Positions 7,367 to 14,544 of a stretch of 36,534 bases of DNA are shown here, in pieces; position 1 is the stretch's first letter, and each line of letters starts with the position of its first letter. This DNA is from an uncultured Massilia sp. (GTDB lineage: Bacteria; Pseudomonadota; Gammaproteobacteria; Burkholderiales; Burkholderiaceae): the NCBI GenBank assembly GCA_946886065.1, contig CAMPHU010000019.1, positions 1-36,534 of the forward strand. The letters run 5' to 3'. Both the position numbers and the translations under genes were made by a program. The notes beneath the pieces are model-generated. The model was not told the DNA's origin, made no database searches, and saw nothing but the letters and a program-made list of their open reading frames with translations.

Positions 7367-9175
7367 ATGAGCCGACATGCTGCGTCCGTACGCCCGTTTC
7401 CGTCCCGGCCGGCCAGGCTGGCCGCCTTGTTCGCCACCTTCGGCGCCGCCTTCGACGCCACCCCGGCGCTCGGCGCCGACATCTCCTTCAACGGCAGGAT
7501 CACCTACGGCGAGGTGCTGCGTACGCAGGCGCGCGATCCCGATCTGCTGACCGGCTTGAACGCGGCCGCCATCGGCCTGGTGGGCTACGGCAGCGGCGGC
7601 AACGCGGACGACGCCAACACCAACTATGCGCGCTGGGACGCGGCCTCGCGCGCGCTCAAGGGACTGTTCGAGCTGTCGGCCAGGGAAGGGGCGCTGTCGG
7701 CCATGGTCCGGGTCAAGGCCTGGCGCGACTTCGGCTTGCGCGAGGACGGGCGGCCCTGGGGCAACGTCGCCAGCGGCTATGCCGCCGGCGCGCCGCTGAG
7801 CGACGCCGGCGCGCCCCGGCTATCGCGCTTTTCCGGGGTGGCGCTGCTGGACGCCTATGTGCAGGGAAGCACGCGCTGGGGCGGTATTCCCATGATGGCG
7901 CGCGTCGGCCGGCAGTCGCTCGACTGGGGCGGCCGCTCGATCACGCCCGGCGGCCTGGAGGCGCTGAATCCGCGCGACCTGCCGGGCCTGCGGCGCGCGG
8001 GCGCGGTGCTGGCCGAAGCCATGGTGCCGCGTCCGATGCTGTTCGGCCGCATCGAACCCGCGCCTGGCCTTGCGCCGGGCTTCGCCGTGGAAGCCTATTA
8101 CCAGACCCGTTTCCGGCCCGCGGCGCTCGACATGTGCGGATCGCTGTGGTCGATGAGCGACTACGTGGTGGACGGCTGCGACCGGGTGATGAGCGGCCAG
8201 CCCGCCGTCAGCGACCGCGCCCGGATCCCGCTCGGGGCCTATCAGAAGCGGCTGCCGGCACCCAAGCCGGAGAGCAGGGAATTCGGGGCCGGGCTCAGCT
8301 GGCGCTCGGCGCCGCTCGGGCTCGACCTGGGGCTCTATCACGCCCGCTACACCTCGCGCACCGCGCTGCCGGGACTGCGGCGCAGCACCCGTCCCACGGG
8401 GCCGGCCCTGGTCCCGGGCGACCCGGACGGACGCAACATGGCGTATTTCACCGAATATCCGGAAGGCCTGCGCATCACGGCGCTCACGCTCCACTACAAG
8501 GGCGGCGCCACCAGCGTCACCGGCGAGCTGTCCTACCGGCCCGGCACGCCCTTCATGCTGGCGCCGGGCGACGTGCTGCCGCCCTTCCTGAGCGCCACTG
8601 CGCCTTCGCTGCTGCGGGCGCGCGCCAACGCGGTCGCGCCCGGCGCAATCTTCCATGGCTACGACCTGTACGGGATGTGGCAGCTCCAGGCCGGCGCCCG
8701 CCGTGAATGGACGGTGGCCGGCCTGCCGCTGGCCGCCGCGTTCGAAGCGGTGGGCAAGCATGCGGCCGGATTGCCGGACCAGTCCGTGCTGCGCTATGGC
8801 CGCGCCGATATCTTCGGCGTGGGGCCGGTCAACGGCAGGTGCACGCTCAACACCGGCAGCGCGGCGCGCCAGTGCAGCCTGCGTGGCTACGCGAGCGCCA
8901 ACGCCTGGGGCTACCGGGCGCGCCTGGACCTGCGCCTGCCGGCCATCTCGCCGCGGCTGTCGGGCAGTGCGCATGCGCTGTTCGTGCACGACGTGAAGGG
9001 ATGGTCGGGTGACTTCCTGCTCAACGAAGGGCGCAAGTCACTGGCGCTGGGCCTGCGCTTCGAGTACCGCAAGCGCTTTCTGGCGGAACTGGCCTATGCG
9101 CCGGTGTGGGGCGGGGATTACAATCCGGCGGCGGACCGGGACACGGCCTCGTTTGCGGTGGGTGTGAAGTTCTGA
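7367..9175 (+). CDS. DUF1302 family outer-membrane protein
   Basis: A 602-residue exported beta-barrel-type protein. The N-terminus has an Arg-rich n-region and a hydrophobic stretch ending near ALGA (about residue 36). The mature part opens with ISFNGRITYGEVLRTQARD, the usual DUF1302 start (porin-like proteins found with DUF1329 proteins and RND/photosynthesis-type partners). It ends SFAVGVKF with the C-terminal Phe needed for outer-membrane insertion. Alternating amphipathic strands and many Tyr/Trp/Arg residues support a barrel. Usual partners are absent: the next gene runs the other way and the previous is SulP. The substrate is unknown; compound uptake is inference from family context elsewhere. 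Confidence 0.8.
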   Translation: MSRHAASVRPFPSRPARLAALFATFGAAFDATPALGADISFNGRITYGEVLRTQARDPDLLTGLNAAAIGLVGYGSGGNADDANTNYARWDAASRALKGLFELSAREGALSAMVRVKAWRDFGLREDGRPWGNVASGYAAGAPLSDAGAPRLSRFSGVALLDAYVQGSTRWGGIPMMARVGRQSLDWGGRSITPGGLEALNPRDLPGLRRAGAVLAEAMVPRPMLFGRIEPAPGLAPGFAVEAYYQTRFRPAALDMCGSLWSMSDYVVDGCDRVMSGQPAVSDRARIPLGAYQKRLPAPKPESREFGAGLSWRSAPLGLDLGLYHARYTSRTALPGLRRSTRPTGPALVPGDPDGRNMAYFTEYPEGLRITALTLHYKGGATSVTGELSYRPGTPFMLAPGDVLPPFLSATAPSLLRARANAVAPGAIFHGYDLYGMWQLQAGARREWTVAGLPLAAAFEAVGKHAAGLPDQSVLRYGRADIFGVGPVNGRCTLNTGSAARQCSLRGYASANAWGYRARLDLRLPAISPRLSGSAHALFVHDVKGWSGDFLLNEGRKSLALGLRFEYRKRFLAELAYAPVWGGDYNPAADRDTASFAVGVKF

Positions 9176-9243
9176 GGCGCCCGGCGCCCACGTCCGGAAG
9201 CGGAGACCGCCATGTTCGGAAGTGCGGGGCCAGGCGAAAGGCG

Positions 9244-9268
9244 AAAAAAGCGCCGGTCATGCCGGCGC
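9244..9268 (-). terminator. Rho-independent terminator of the PlsC-like gene
   Basis: Read leftward: a 7-bp perfect stem, GCGCCGG (9250-9256) with CCGGCGC (9262-9268) and a 5-base loop, followed directly by six T (AAAAAA at 9244-9249 on the plus strand). It lies 22 bases beyond the stop codon of the acyltransferase gene. Confidence 0.85.
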
Positions 9269-9290
9269 CTGGGTGCATCGCGTGGAAGGA

Positions 9291-9923
9291 TCAGGCGCGC
9301 TTGCGCTCCGACTCCTGGTGGCTGTCGCGCCGCGCCAGCCGGACCGGCGCCGCGTGCTGCGGGTAAAGCGCCTGGCATTCGGCGTAGGCGGTGCGGATGG
9401 CCTCCATGTCGCGCTCGCTGTCGCCGCTCAGTTCCAGCGTGTCCACGACGCGCAGTTCCTTCTTCCGGTAGTCGAGCGCGACCAGCAGGAGCGGCACCTT
9501 GGCGGCCTGCGCCAGATGGTAGAAGCCGCTCTTCCAGCTCGGGCGGTAGCCGCGCGTGCCTTCCGGAGTGATCGCGACCCAGCACCACTTGGAAGCGAGC
9601 ATCTGCTGTGCCAGGTGGCGGGTGGCGCCCATCGGCGCGCTGCGGTCGACCGCGATGCCGCCCCAGTAACGCATGACGGAGCCCATCACGCCGCGGAACA
9701 GCGAATCCTTGGCCAGCCAGCGGAACTGCAGGCCCACCGCCCACTTGCCGAGCAGGCCGATCAGGAAGTCCCAGTTCGAGGTGTGCGGATACACCACCGC
9801 GATGCCGTGCGGGCCCGGCAGGGGCTTGAAGTACACGCGCCAGCCAAGCATGGTCAGCAGGCGCAGTGCAGTGCGCTGACCCCAGGTGGGCAGGGCTGCG
9901 GGATGCAGCAGGTAATCGCTCAT
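9291..9923 (-). CDS. PlsC-like 1-acyl-glycerol-3-phosphate acyltransferase
   Basis: Membrane-associated acyltransferase of 210 residues. The two diagnostic motifs are present: H-x4-D as HTSNWD (His47, Asp52) and the acceptor-binding motif PEGTR (120-124). Length is close to short PlsC homologues. Whether it makes phosphatidic acid or acylates another lipid is not settled; the main plsC of the cell could be elsewhere. The start has GGAG five bases upstream, and a 13-bp palindrome lies just beyond that. It is transcribed alone, with its own terminator, and diverges from the ArsC-like gene. Confidence 0.85.
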   Translation of the reverse strand: MSDYLLHPAALPTWGQRTALRLLTMLGWRVYFKPLPGPHGIAVVYPHTSNWDFLIGLLGKWAVGLQFRWLAKDSLFRGVMGSVMRYWGGIAVDRSAPMGATRHLAQQMLASKWCWVAITPEGTRGYRPSWKSGFYHLAQAAKVPLLLVALDYRKKELRVVDTLELSGDSERDMEAIRTAYAECQALYPQHAAPVRLARRDSHQESERKRA

Positions 9924-9941
9924 GAAGGCTCCGTCGGGGCA

Positions 9942-9954
9942 TAACAGACTGTTA
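9942..9954. promoter_or_regulatory. 13-bp palindrome upstream of the acyltransferase gene
   Basis: TAACAGACTGTTA is a perfect 6-bp inverted repeat with a single central base, 19-31 bases before the acyltransferase start codon and just upstream of its ribosome-binding site. It could be an operator, but no local regulator gene is available to bind it. Confidence 0.35.
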
Positions 9955-10105
9955 ACATGGAGCAGCAGTCATTACGCCATAGAAAATAAGCGAGGAATTC
10001 TAGCGGCCTCGAGCAGGGGGGACAAGCAAAAAAGCTGGTGCGGGGCAGGAGGTGTGGTTATCATGCCGCTGTTTGATTGATAACACGAGCGGCAAGCCGA
10101 CCAAG

Positions 10106-10453
10106 ATGGATATCACGATTTACCACAATTCCCGCTGCGGGACCTCGCGCAACACCCTGGCGGCGATCCGCGACGCCGGCCACGAACCCCAGGTCGTCGA
10201 CTATCTGGCCACCCCACCCACACGCGAAGCGCTGCGCCGCATGATCGGCGAGGCCGGCCTGACGGTGCGCGATGCCGTGCGCAGCAAGGAAGCCTTGTTC
10301 ACGGAACTCGGCCTGGATGCGCCGGACACCGGCGACGAGGCGCTGCTCGACGCGATGGTCGCCCATCCGATCCTGATCAACCGGCCTTTCGTGGTCACGC
10401 CCAAGGGCGTGCGCCTGTGCCGCCCGTTCGAGCGCGTGCACGACATTCTCTGA
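10106..10453 (+). CDS. arsC: ArsC-type glutaredoxin-dependent arsenate reductase
   Basis: A 115-residue protein of the ArsC/thioredoxin-fold family. It begins MDITIYHNSRCGTSRNT with the catalytic Cys11 in the usual position, and ends with NRPFVVTPKG, the arsenate-binding Arg region of true ArsC proteins. It would reduce arsenate to arsenite using glutathione and glutaredoxin. No arsB/acr3 exporter or arsenic ArsR is adjacent, so it may be a stand-alone copy. The ATG at 10106 matches the family start; its ribosome-binding site is weak. A strong AGGAGG at 10047 instead precedes a 5-codon mini-ORF (10063-10080). Confidence 0.88.
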   Translation: MDITIYHNSRCGTSRNTLAAIRDAGHEPQVVDYLATPPTREALRRMIGEAGLTVRDAVRSKEALFTELGLDAPDTGDEALLDAMVAHPILINRPFVVTPKGVRLCRPFERVHDIL

Positions 10454-10545
10454 ACCGGCATCCGCGGCCGGCTCCGAAGACGCTGTGCAGGCGGCTTCGC
10501 GTGGCGGTTGCATTGGGCGCTAGCCAGGCGCTGTCCGCACTCGTA

Positions 10546-11772
10546 TCAGGGATCGGTAAAGGGGAGGGCGCCGATGTCCGCCTTGCGCAGCGTGCCCAGG
10601 CCGGACGCCGGGCCGGGTGGGCTGGCCGGCCTGACCGTGGCGGCAGGGGGCTCGGACGCGATGGTGTCGAGCGCAAGCCCGTGGCCGATCGCCGGGGAAT
10701 TCGGACGCAGCCGGAAATCCGGCGTTCCGCCCTGGGCATAGTCGACGAAATGCGGCGGCGCATTGACCGTCGCCGCGTGCTGGCGCCCGGGCGCCAGCTC
10801 CCAGTCGTCCTGGTGGTTGCCATGGACGAGGTTGTTGCGGAAGCTGTTGCCGGGGCCGGTGGCGCCGCGTTCCTGGATGCCGTGGCCATTGTCCACGACG
10901 ATGTTGCTGGTCACGTGGGTGTGGTCGTTCGGCCCCTTTCCCTGGAAGAAGTCTCCCCCTCCCACGACAATGCCGCTTCCCGAGCCGGCCACCGTATTGG
11001 CGTGCACGGTCACATGGCTGGCGTCGTGCCACAGGTGGACGCCGCTGCCGGAGATGCGGTAGACGATGTTGTTGCGCACGCTCGCACTGGTGTTGACGGC
11101 GATGCCGTGCACGGTGGCGCAGCCCGGCGGACCGATGTCGTGGACCTGGTTGCCGGCCGCCTCGCTGTCCTTGCCCTTGTAGTAACTGTCGAGGGTGATG
11201 CCGGCACCGCCCCGGGGCTCGCAGGGGACATCGGCGGCGATGTGGTGGATGCGGTTGTCGCGAATGCTGTCGGCCGAGCCGCCGTTATAGATGCCGGTGA
11301 GCCATTTCATGCCGCTCTGGTACTGGGTGCCGTCGATCTCGAAGCCGACGATGTCGACATGGTTGCCGCGGTTGTCCCAGGCCGCGCTCTGGCGCGCGTC
11401 GAGCTGGGGGACGATGCGGGCGCCCCAGCGCTCGGTGGACTGGTAGACGATGCGCGCTTCGGCGGTGCCGCTGGCCACCGTGCGCAGTCCGCCGAAATAG
11501 GTGCCCGGCGCCACGTGCACCGTGGTGCCCGGCGAAGCGGCCTGGGATGCGCGCGCCAGGGTGCGGAAGGGTTCGGTGCTGGTGCCGGGATTGCTGTCGG
11601 AGCCGTTGGGGGCGACGTACAGGTGGGTGCGGACCAGCTCTGGCACCACCAGTTCTTCGGCCCCGCCGTCGCGCAGCCGGCAGCCGCCGAGCAGGAGCGC
11701 GCACAGGCCCGCGGCCAGCAGCCAATAGGGGAAGCAGCGCGGGCGCGCATCGGGTCGCGGGCAATGGGGCAT
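10546..11772 (-). CDS. Right-handed beta-helix lipoprotein (DUF1565/NosD-like)
   Basis: A predicted 408-residue exported lipoprotein. The signal peptide ends with the lipobox LLGGC, giving lipidated Cys31. Next comes YVAPNGSDSNPGT followed by FRTLARA and APGTYF, the N-terminal DUF1565/pectate-lyase-like cap. A long parallel beta-helix region (about 130-350) follows, with NNIVYRI- and HANTVAGSG-type repeats. Such folds bind or cut polysaccharides, but no catalytic set can be assigned here. The start at 11772 has GAGGAA a few bases upstream; longer in-frame starts would bury the signal peptide. It lies 162 bases downstream of the thioesterase gene, beyond a very strong hairpin, so its own promoter is likely. 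Confidence 0.8.
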   Translation of the reverse strand: MPHCPRPDARPRCFPYWLLAAGLCALLLGGCRLRDGGAEELVVPELVRTHLYVAPNGSDSNPGTSTEPFRTLARASQAASPGTTVHVAPGTYFGGLRTVASGTAEARIVYQSTERWGARIVPQLDARQSAAWDNRGNHVDIVGFEIDGTQYQSGMKWLTGIYNGGSADSIRDNRIHHIAADVPCEPRGGAGITLDSYYKGKDSEAAGNQVHDIGPPGCATVHGIAVNTSASVRNNIVYRISGSGVHLWHDASHVTVHANTVAGSGSGIVVGGGDFFQGKGPNDHTHVTSNIVVDNGHGIQERGATGPGNSFRNNLVHGNHQDDWELAPGRQHAATVNAPPHFVDYAQGGTPDFRLRPNSPAIGHGLALDTIASEPPAATVRPASPPGPASGLGTLRKADIGALPFTDP

Positions 11773-11890
11773 CGTTTCCTCGCACGGGTAGCGGTGACAA
11801 GAGACAGTCTGAACCCGCGTTCGCGAGCGGGACTGCGTTTCGCTCAACGTGCTCTTTGAGAACGCGCAATGTGGCGGTGGGCAAAGTGAT

Positions 11891-11955
11891 GGCCGCGAGG
11901 CGGCGCCATAGACCGGGGCCGTCCCGGCCACGGTCTACGGCGCTGCCTCGCGGCC
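11891..11955. repeat. 65-nt near-perfect inverted repeat (long hairpin)
   Basis: Arms 11891-11920 and 11926-11955 pair around a 5-base loop (GTCCC, 11921-11925). Of 30 paired positions, 27 are Watson-Crick, one is a G-T wobble (11902/11944) and two are mismatches (11908/11938 and 11916/11930). The right arm covers the last codons and stop (11935) of the thioesterase gene; the left arm is downstream non-coding sequence. On the thioesterase transcript it would make a very stable 3' hairpin, followed by AUCACUUUGCCC without a true U-run. It may act as a terminator or 3' stabiliser, or be a scar of template-switch duplication. Confidence 0.9.
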
Positions 11956-12381
11956 GACCACCACCGGCATGTAGGTGTCGAGGAATTCGGCCGGCATGCG
12001 CCGCGGGCGTCCGCTGGCGATCTCGATGCAGACCAGGTCCCAGCGGCCGCGCAGCACCGTTACGCCGTCGTGCTCGCGCACCAGCTGGAAGCGGCGCTCC
12101 ATCGACAGCTTGCCGTCGCCGCCCACCAGCCAGGTGGCCAGCAGCAGCGGCTCGTCGAGCAGGGTGGGCAGCAGGTAATCGTACTCGCCGCGGCGGATCG
12201 CCATGGCGCGGTCCAGGCGCCGGTAGTCGTCGAGCGACAGGCCGAGCTGTTCCGAGTGGGCCCAGCCGGCCTGCTCGCACCAGCGCACGTAGACCGCATT
12301 GTTGGTGTGGTTCAGGCCGTCGATGTCGCCGGCGCGCGGCGCCACCGGCAGGATGAAGGGGCGTGGATAATCCCAGTCCAA
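11935..12381 (-). CDS. Hot-dog acyl-CoA thioesterase (4HBT/YbgC-FadM type)
   Basis: A 148-residue single hot-dog domain protein that likely hydrolyses acyl-CoA. The catalytic motif is seen as D-G-L-N-H-T-N-N followed by Y-x-R-W, with Asp21 as the probable catalytic acid; length is typical. Translation appears to start at TTG (12381), since AAGGAA is placed 6 bases upstream and no suitable ATG lies near the conserved N-terminus. Its 3' end forms one arm of the long hairpin at 11891-11955. It is preceded by an 8-bp hairpin at 12403. The natural acyl substrate is unknown. Confidence 0.85.
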   Translation of the reverse strand: MDWDYPRPFILPVAPRAGDIDGLNHTNNAVYVRWCEQAGWAHSEQLGLSLDDYRRLDRAMAIRRGEYDYLLPTLLDEPLLLATWLVGGDGKLSMERRFQLVREHDGVTVLRGRWDLVCIEIASGRPRRMPAEFLDTYMPVVVGREAAP

Positions 12382-12402
12382 AGCGTTTCCTTGTCAAACT
12401 GA

Positions 12403-12421
12403 GCGCGGCCTGCGGCCGCGC
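12403..12421. other. 8-bp GC hairpin between EEP and thioesterase genes
   Basis: GCGCGGCC (12403-12410) and GGCCGCGC (12414-12421) form a perfect 8-bp stem with a 3-base loop. No T-run follows on the leftward strand, and it lies about 20 bases upstream of the thioesterase ribosome-binding site, so it may be a processing or attenuation structure, or merely GC-rich chance. Confidence 0.4.
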
Positions 12422-12477
12422 ATTGCCGGTCGGTGCGGCATGCAAGCCCCTATTGTACGGGCCGCGCGGCGAACGCG

Positions 12478-13335
12478 TCAGGGAGCGTTCCAATCGAGCT
12501 CGACCAGCAGCGCCTGGTGGTCCGAGCCTTGTTCGCTGGCGTCGATGCGCATGCGCCGCACCTTCCCCGCCAGGTCGGCGCTGGCGAATACGTAATCGAA
12601 GGTAAAGGGCGGCGCGGCATCCGGGCGCAGGTCGTGCAGGCCGACCGTCGGCGCATGGCGGCGGCCGGGCTGGGCCAGGCCCCAGCAGTCGCGCCAGGGC
12701 GGCGTATCGTCGTCGAAGGGCGCCAGCAGGCGCTGGTGCTCGAGCGAGCCGGGCAGCATGTTGAAGTCGCCCGCCAGCAGGGCCGGCGCGGCGCGCGCCG
12801 CCGCCGCGAACGGCCCCGCGCCCGAGGCCCGGCCCAGGCGCGCATGCAGCCAGGCTTCGCGCTGGAGCTCGCGCAGGCGTTCCACCTGGGCCAGGCGCTG
12901 GACGCACGAAAAGTATTCCAGCTGCGCCGTCATCACACGCAGCAGGCCTCCGGGCACGGCCACGGTGACTTCGAGCGCGGTGCGCGGCAGGCTGGCCACG
13001 CCGGGATCCGGTGGCCAGGGGAGGGAATGGCGAAAGGCTTCGCGTACCGGATGACGCGAAAAGATCATGCAGCCGGTGCGGCGGCGCGGCGCGTCCGGCG
13101 CGCCGGGTCCGGCGGTATCGCAGGCATAGGCTTCGACGGCGGCGTGGCCCGGCAGGCGCGCGCGGAGTGCGGCGAACTGGTCCTCTCCGTCCGCATCGTA
13201 GCCGCAGGACACTTCTTGCATGCAAATTATGTCGTGCCGTGCGAAGCGCTCGAGGCATGCGATGATGCGGTCCAGATCCGTGACGCCGTCCGGGCTGCGT
13301 CCGGACTGGATATTCCAGGTGATGAGCTTGAACAT
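12478..13335 (-). CDS. Endonuclease/exonuclease/phosphatase (EEP) family protein
   Basis: A 285-residue metal-dependent phosphodiesterase-fold protein; substrate (DNA, phospholipid or inositol phosphate) unknown. Family motifs in order are WNIQ (Asn8), QE (Glu41, metal), GDFN (Asp190, Asn192), FDYVF (Asp247) and SDHQ (Asp272, His273). The mid-motif usually reading T-x-H-L is TAQLEYF here, with Gln138 in place of the conserved His. No signal peptide is seen, so it is probably cytoplasmic. The start is well supported by AAAGGA upstream. It is in line with the thioesterase, 96 bases further on, and divergent from the 13427 gene. Confidence 0.85.
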   Translation of the reverse strand: MFKLITWNIQSGRSPDGVTDLDRIIACLERFARHDIICMQEVSCGYDADGEDQFAALRARLPGHAAVEAYACDTAGPGAPDAPRRRTGCMIFSRHPVREAFRHSLPWPPDPGVASLPRTALEVTVAVPGGLLRVMTAQLEYFSCVQRLAQVERLRELQREAWLHARLGRASGAGPFAAAARAAPALLAGDFNMLPGSLEHQRLLAPFDDDTPPWRDCWGLAQPGRRHAPTVGLHDLRPDAAPPFTFDYVFASADLAGKVRRMRIDASEQGSDHQALLVELDWNAP

Positions 13336-13426
13336 GGGCGTCCTTTCAGGTGGCCCATCAGGCTAGCGCGCGCCGGCCTTCGGGAGGCTGATGCAGCGCA
13401 GGCGCCGGCAACGGCAAGGAGATGCG

Positions 13427-13807
13427 ATGTTTACGATGATTCTGCTGCTCTATCTTCAGCAGCACCGCGACGTGACGCTGGAGAGCACCAGCCCGCGCGG
13501 CGAGTTCGCGAGCAGGAAGGCGTGCGAGAAAGCCGCCGTGCGCCTGCGCGGGCCGCTGCCCACGCCGGACGGCTACGCGGCCGCCTGGCACGACGTGCTG
13601 TGCGTGCCGATCGACCGCAACGTCAAGGTCAACGACGGCAAGCCGGTCGACCTGGGCCGCCTGCTGCAGGACCGGCCGCCGGTGGTGTGCGAGGGCAGCG
13701 GCGCGTGGCGGCGCGTAGGCGAGCTGTGCGCGGCCAGGGAGCAGGGCGGACCGCCAAGGGAGGCGCGCAGCGCGGGACCGGCCGCGCCTAGCCGCAAGCA
13801 AGGCTAG
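13427..13807 (+). CDS. Hypothetical protein, cysteine-containing
   Basis: A 126-residue protein that I do not recognise. It begins MFTMILLLYL, a short hydrophobic start that is too short for a clear signal peptide, and has four Cys (KACEKA, VLCVP, VVCEG, ELCAA) that could pair if exported. The last 20 residues are low-complexity Arg/Pro/Ala. The ATG at 13427 has AAGGAG five bases upstream. Its stop codon TAG shares the palindrome CTAG with the stop of the opposite gene, so the two converge with a 4-base overlap. Function unknown. Confidence 0.65.
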   Translation: MFTMILLLYLQQHRDVTLESTSPRGEFASRKACEKAAVRLRGPLPTPDGYAAAWHDVLCVPIDRNVKVNDGKPVDLGRLLQDRPPVVCEGSGAWRRVGELCAAREQGGPPREARSAGPAAPSRKQG

Positions 13808-14538
13808 TCGCGCTTGAAATCGGCGTACTTGGGGCAGCGGACCAGGCCCGCCGAGCCTTCGCCGCCGCCGCTGTCGAACTGCACGGCCCCGCCGCGGTCG
13901 CGCACGTAGTCGAGGGTGCTGGGCGTCGGCCGCACGCTGCCGCCGGTGCGGCAGTAGACCTTGCCGCCGCGCCGGAAGCGGTAGATGGTGACGCCATCCG
14001 GCGTCGTGTAGGACTCGCTGGCCAGGGTGCGCGAACTATCCTTGTGGGCCGACTCCAGGCGCTCGGAGAAGCGCTGCCAGCGCGTGTCGGTGGGCGCCAG
14101 CGGCGCCGGCTTTCCTTCGCGTAGCGCATGGTCGGCCGGACCGGCCTCGCGCCTGGCCTGCTCAGCCGCGCCGCTGTCGGGTGCCGCGGGTTCCCGGCGC
14201 TCGGCCAGCGGATCGTCGTAGGGTTCGGAAAAGCTGGCGGCGGGCGGCGGCTGGATGGGACGCGGTGCGGCCTGCATGTCCGGGCGCTGCGGCGCCTCGG
14301 GAAGGGCGCGCGGTTCCGTGGGGCGGATCGGCGCCGGCCGGGGCGACGGCGAACTGGCCGGCTGCGGCGGGCGCAGCACCGGGATCAGGTTGAACACGCG
14401 CTCGACGGGATCCCCGGGCTCCAGGCGGACCGTCCCGGCGGTGAGCCAGAACCAGGCCAGCAGCAGGTGCGCGCCCAGCGTGACCGCAAGCGGCCAGCCG
14501 GGCGCGCGCCGAGGCATCACGGCATCGTGCGCGTGCAT
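13804..14538 (-). CDS. Proline-rich membrane-anchored protein (TonB-like layout)
   Basis: A 244-residue protein with a short cytoplasmic N-terminus, one membrane segment (about 16-35), a Pro/Ala/Arg-rich linker (about 55-140) and a C-terminal domain (about 150-244) carrying TPDGVTIYRFRRGGKVYC and a second Cys near the end (VRCPKY). The layout recalls TonB or other periplasm-spanning proteins, but the C-terminal domain is not the TonB fold I know, so no TonB function is claimed. It starts 6 bases after the aminopeptidase stop, with its GAGG in that gap, implying translational coupling. The two C-terminal Cys may form a disulphide. Confidence 0.7.
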   Translation of the reverse strand: MHAHDAVMPRRAPGWPLAVTLGAHLLLAWFWLTAGTVRLEPGDPVERVFNLIPVLRPPQPASSPSPRPAPIRPTEPRALPEAPQRPDMQAAPRPIQPPPAASFSEPYDDPLAERREPAAPDSGAAEQARREAGPADHALREGKPAPLAPTDTRWQRFSERLESAHKDSSRTLASESYTTPDGVTIYRFRRGGKVYCRTGGSVRPTPSTLDYVRDRGGAVQFDSGGGEGSAGLVRCPKYADFKRD

Positions 14539-14544
14539 GCGGCC

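Noticed and set aside
10047..10080. AGGAGG followed by a five-codon ORF (MPLFD) upstream of arsC, which could be a leader peptide.
   Set aside because: Spacing of 10 bases is long and there is no attenuator-like structure before arsC; chance cannot be excluded.
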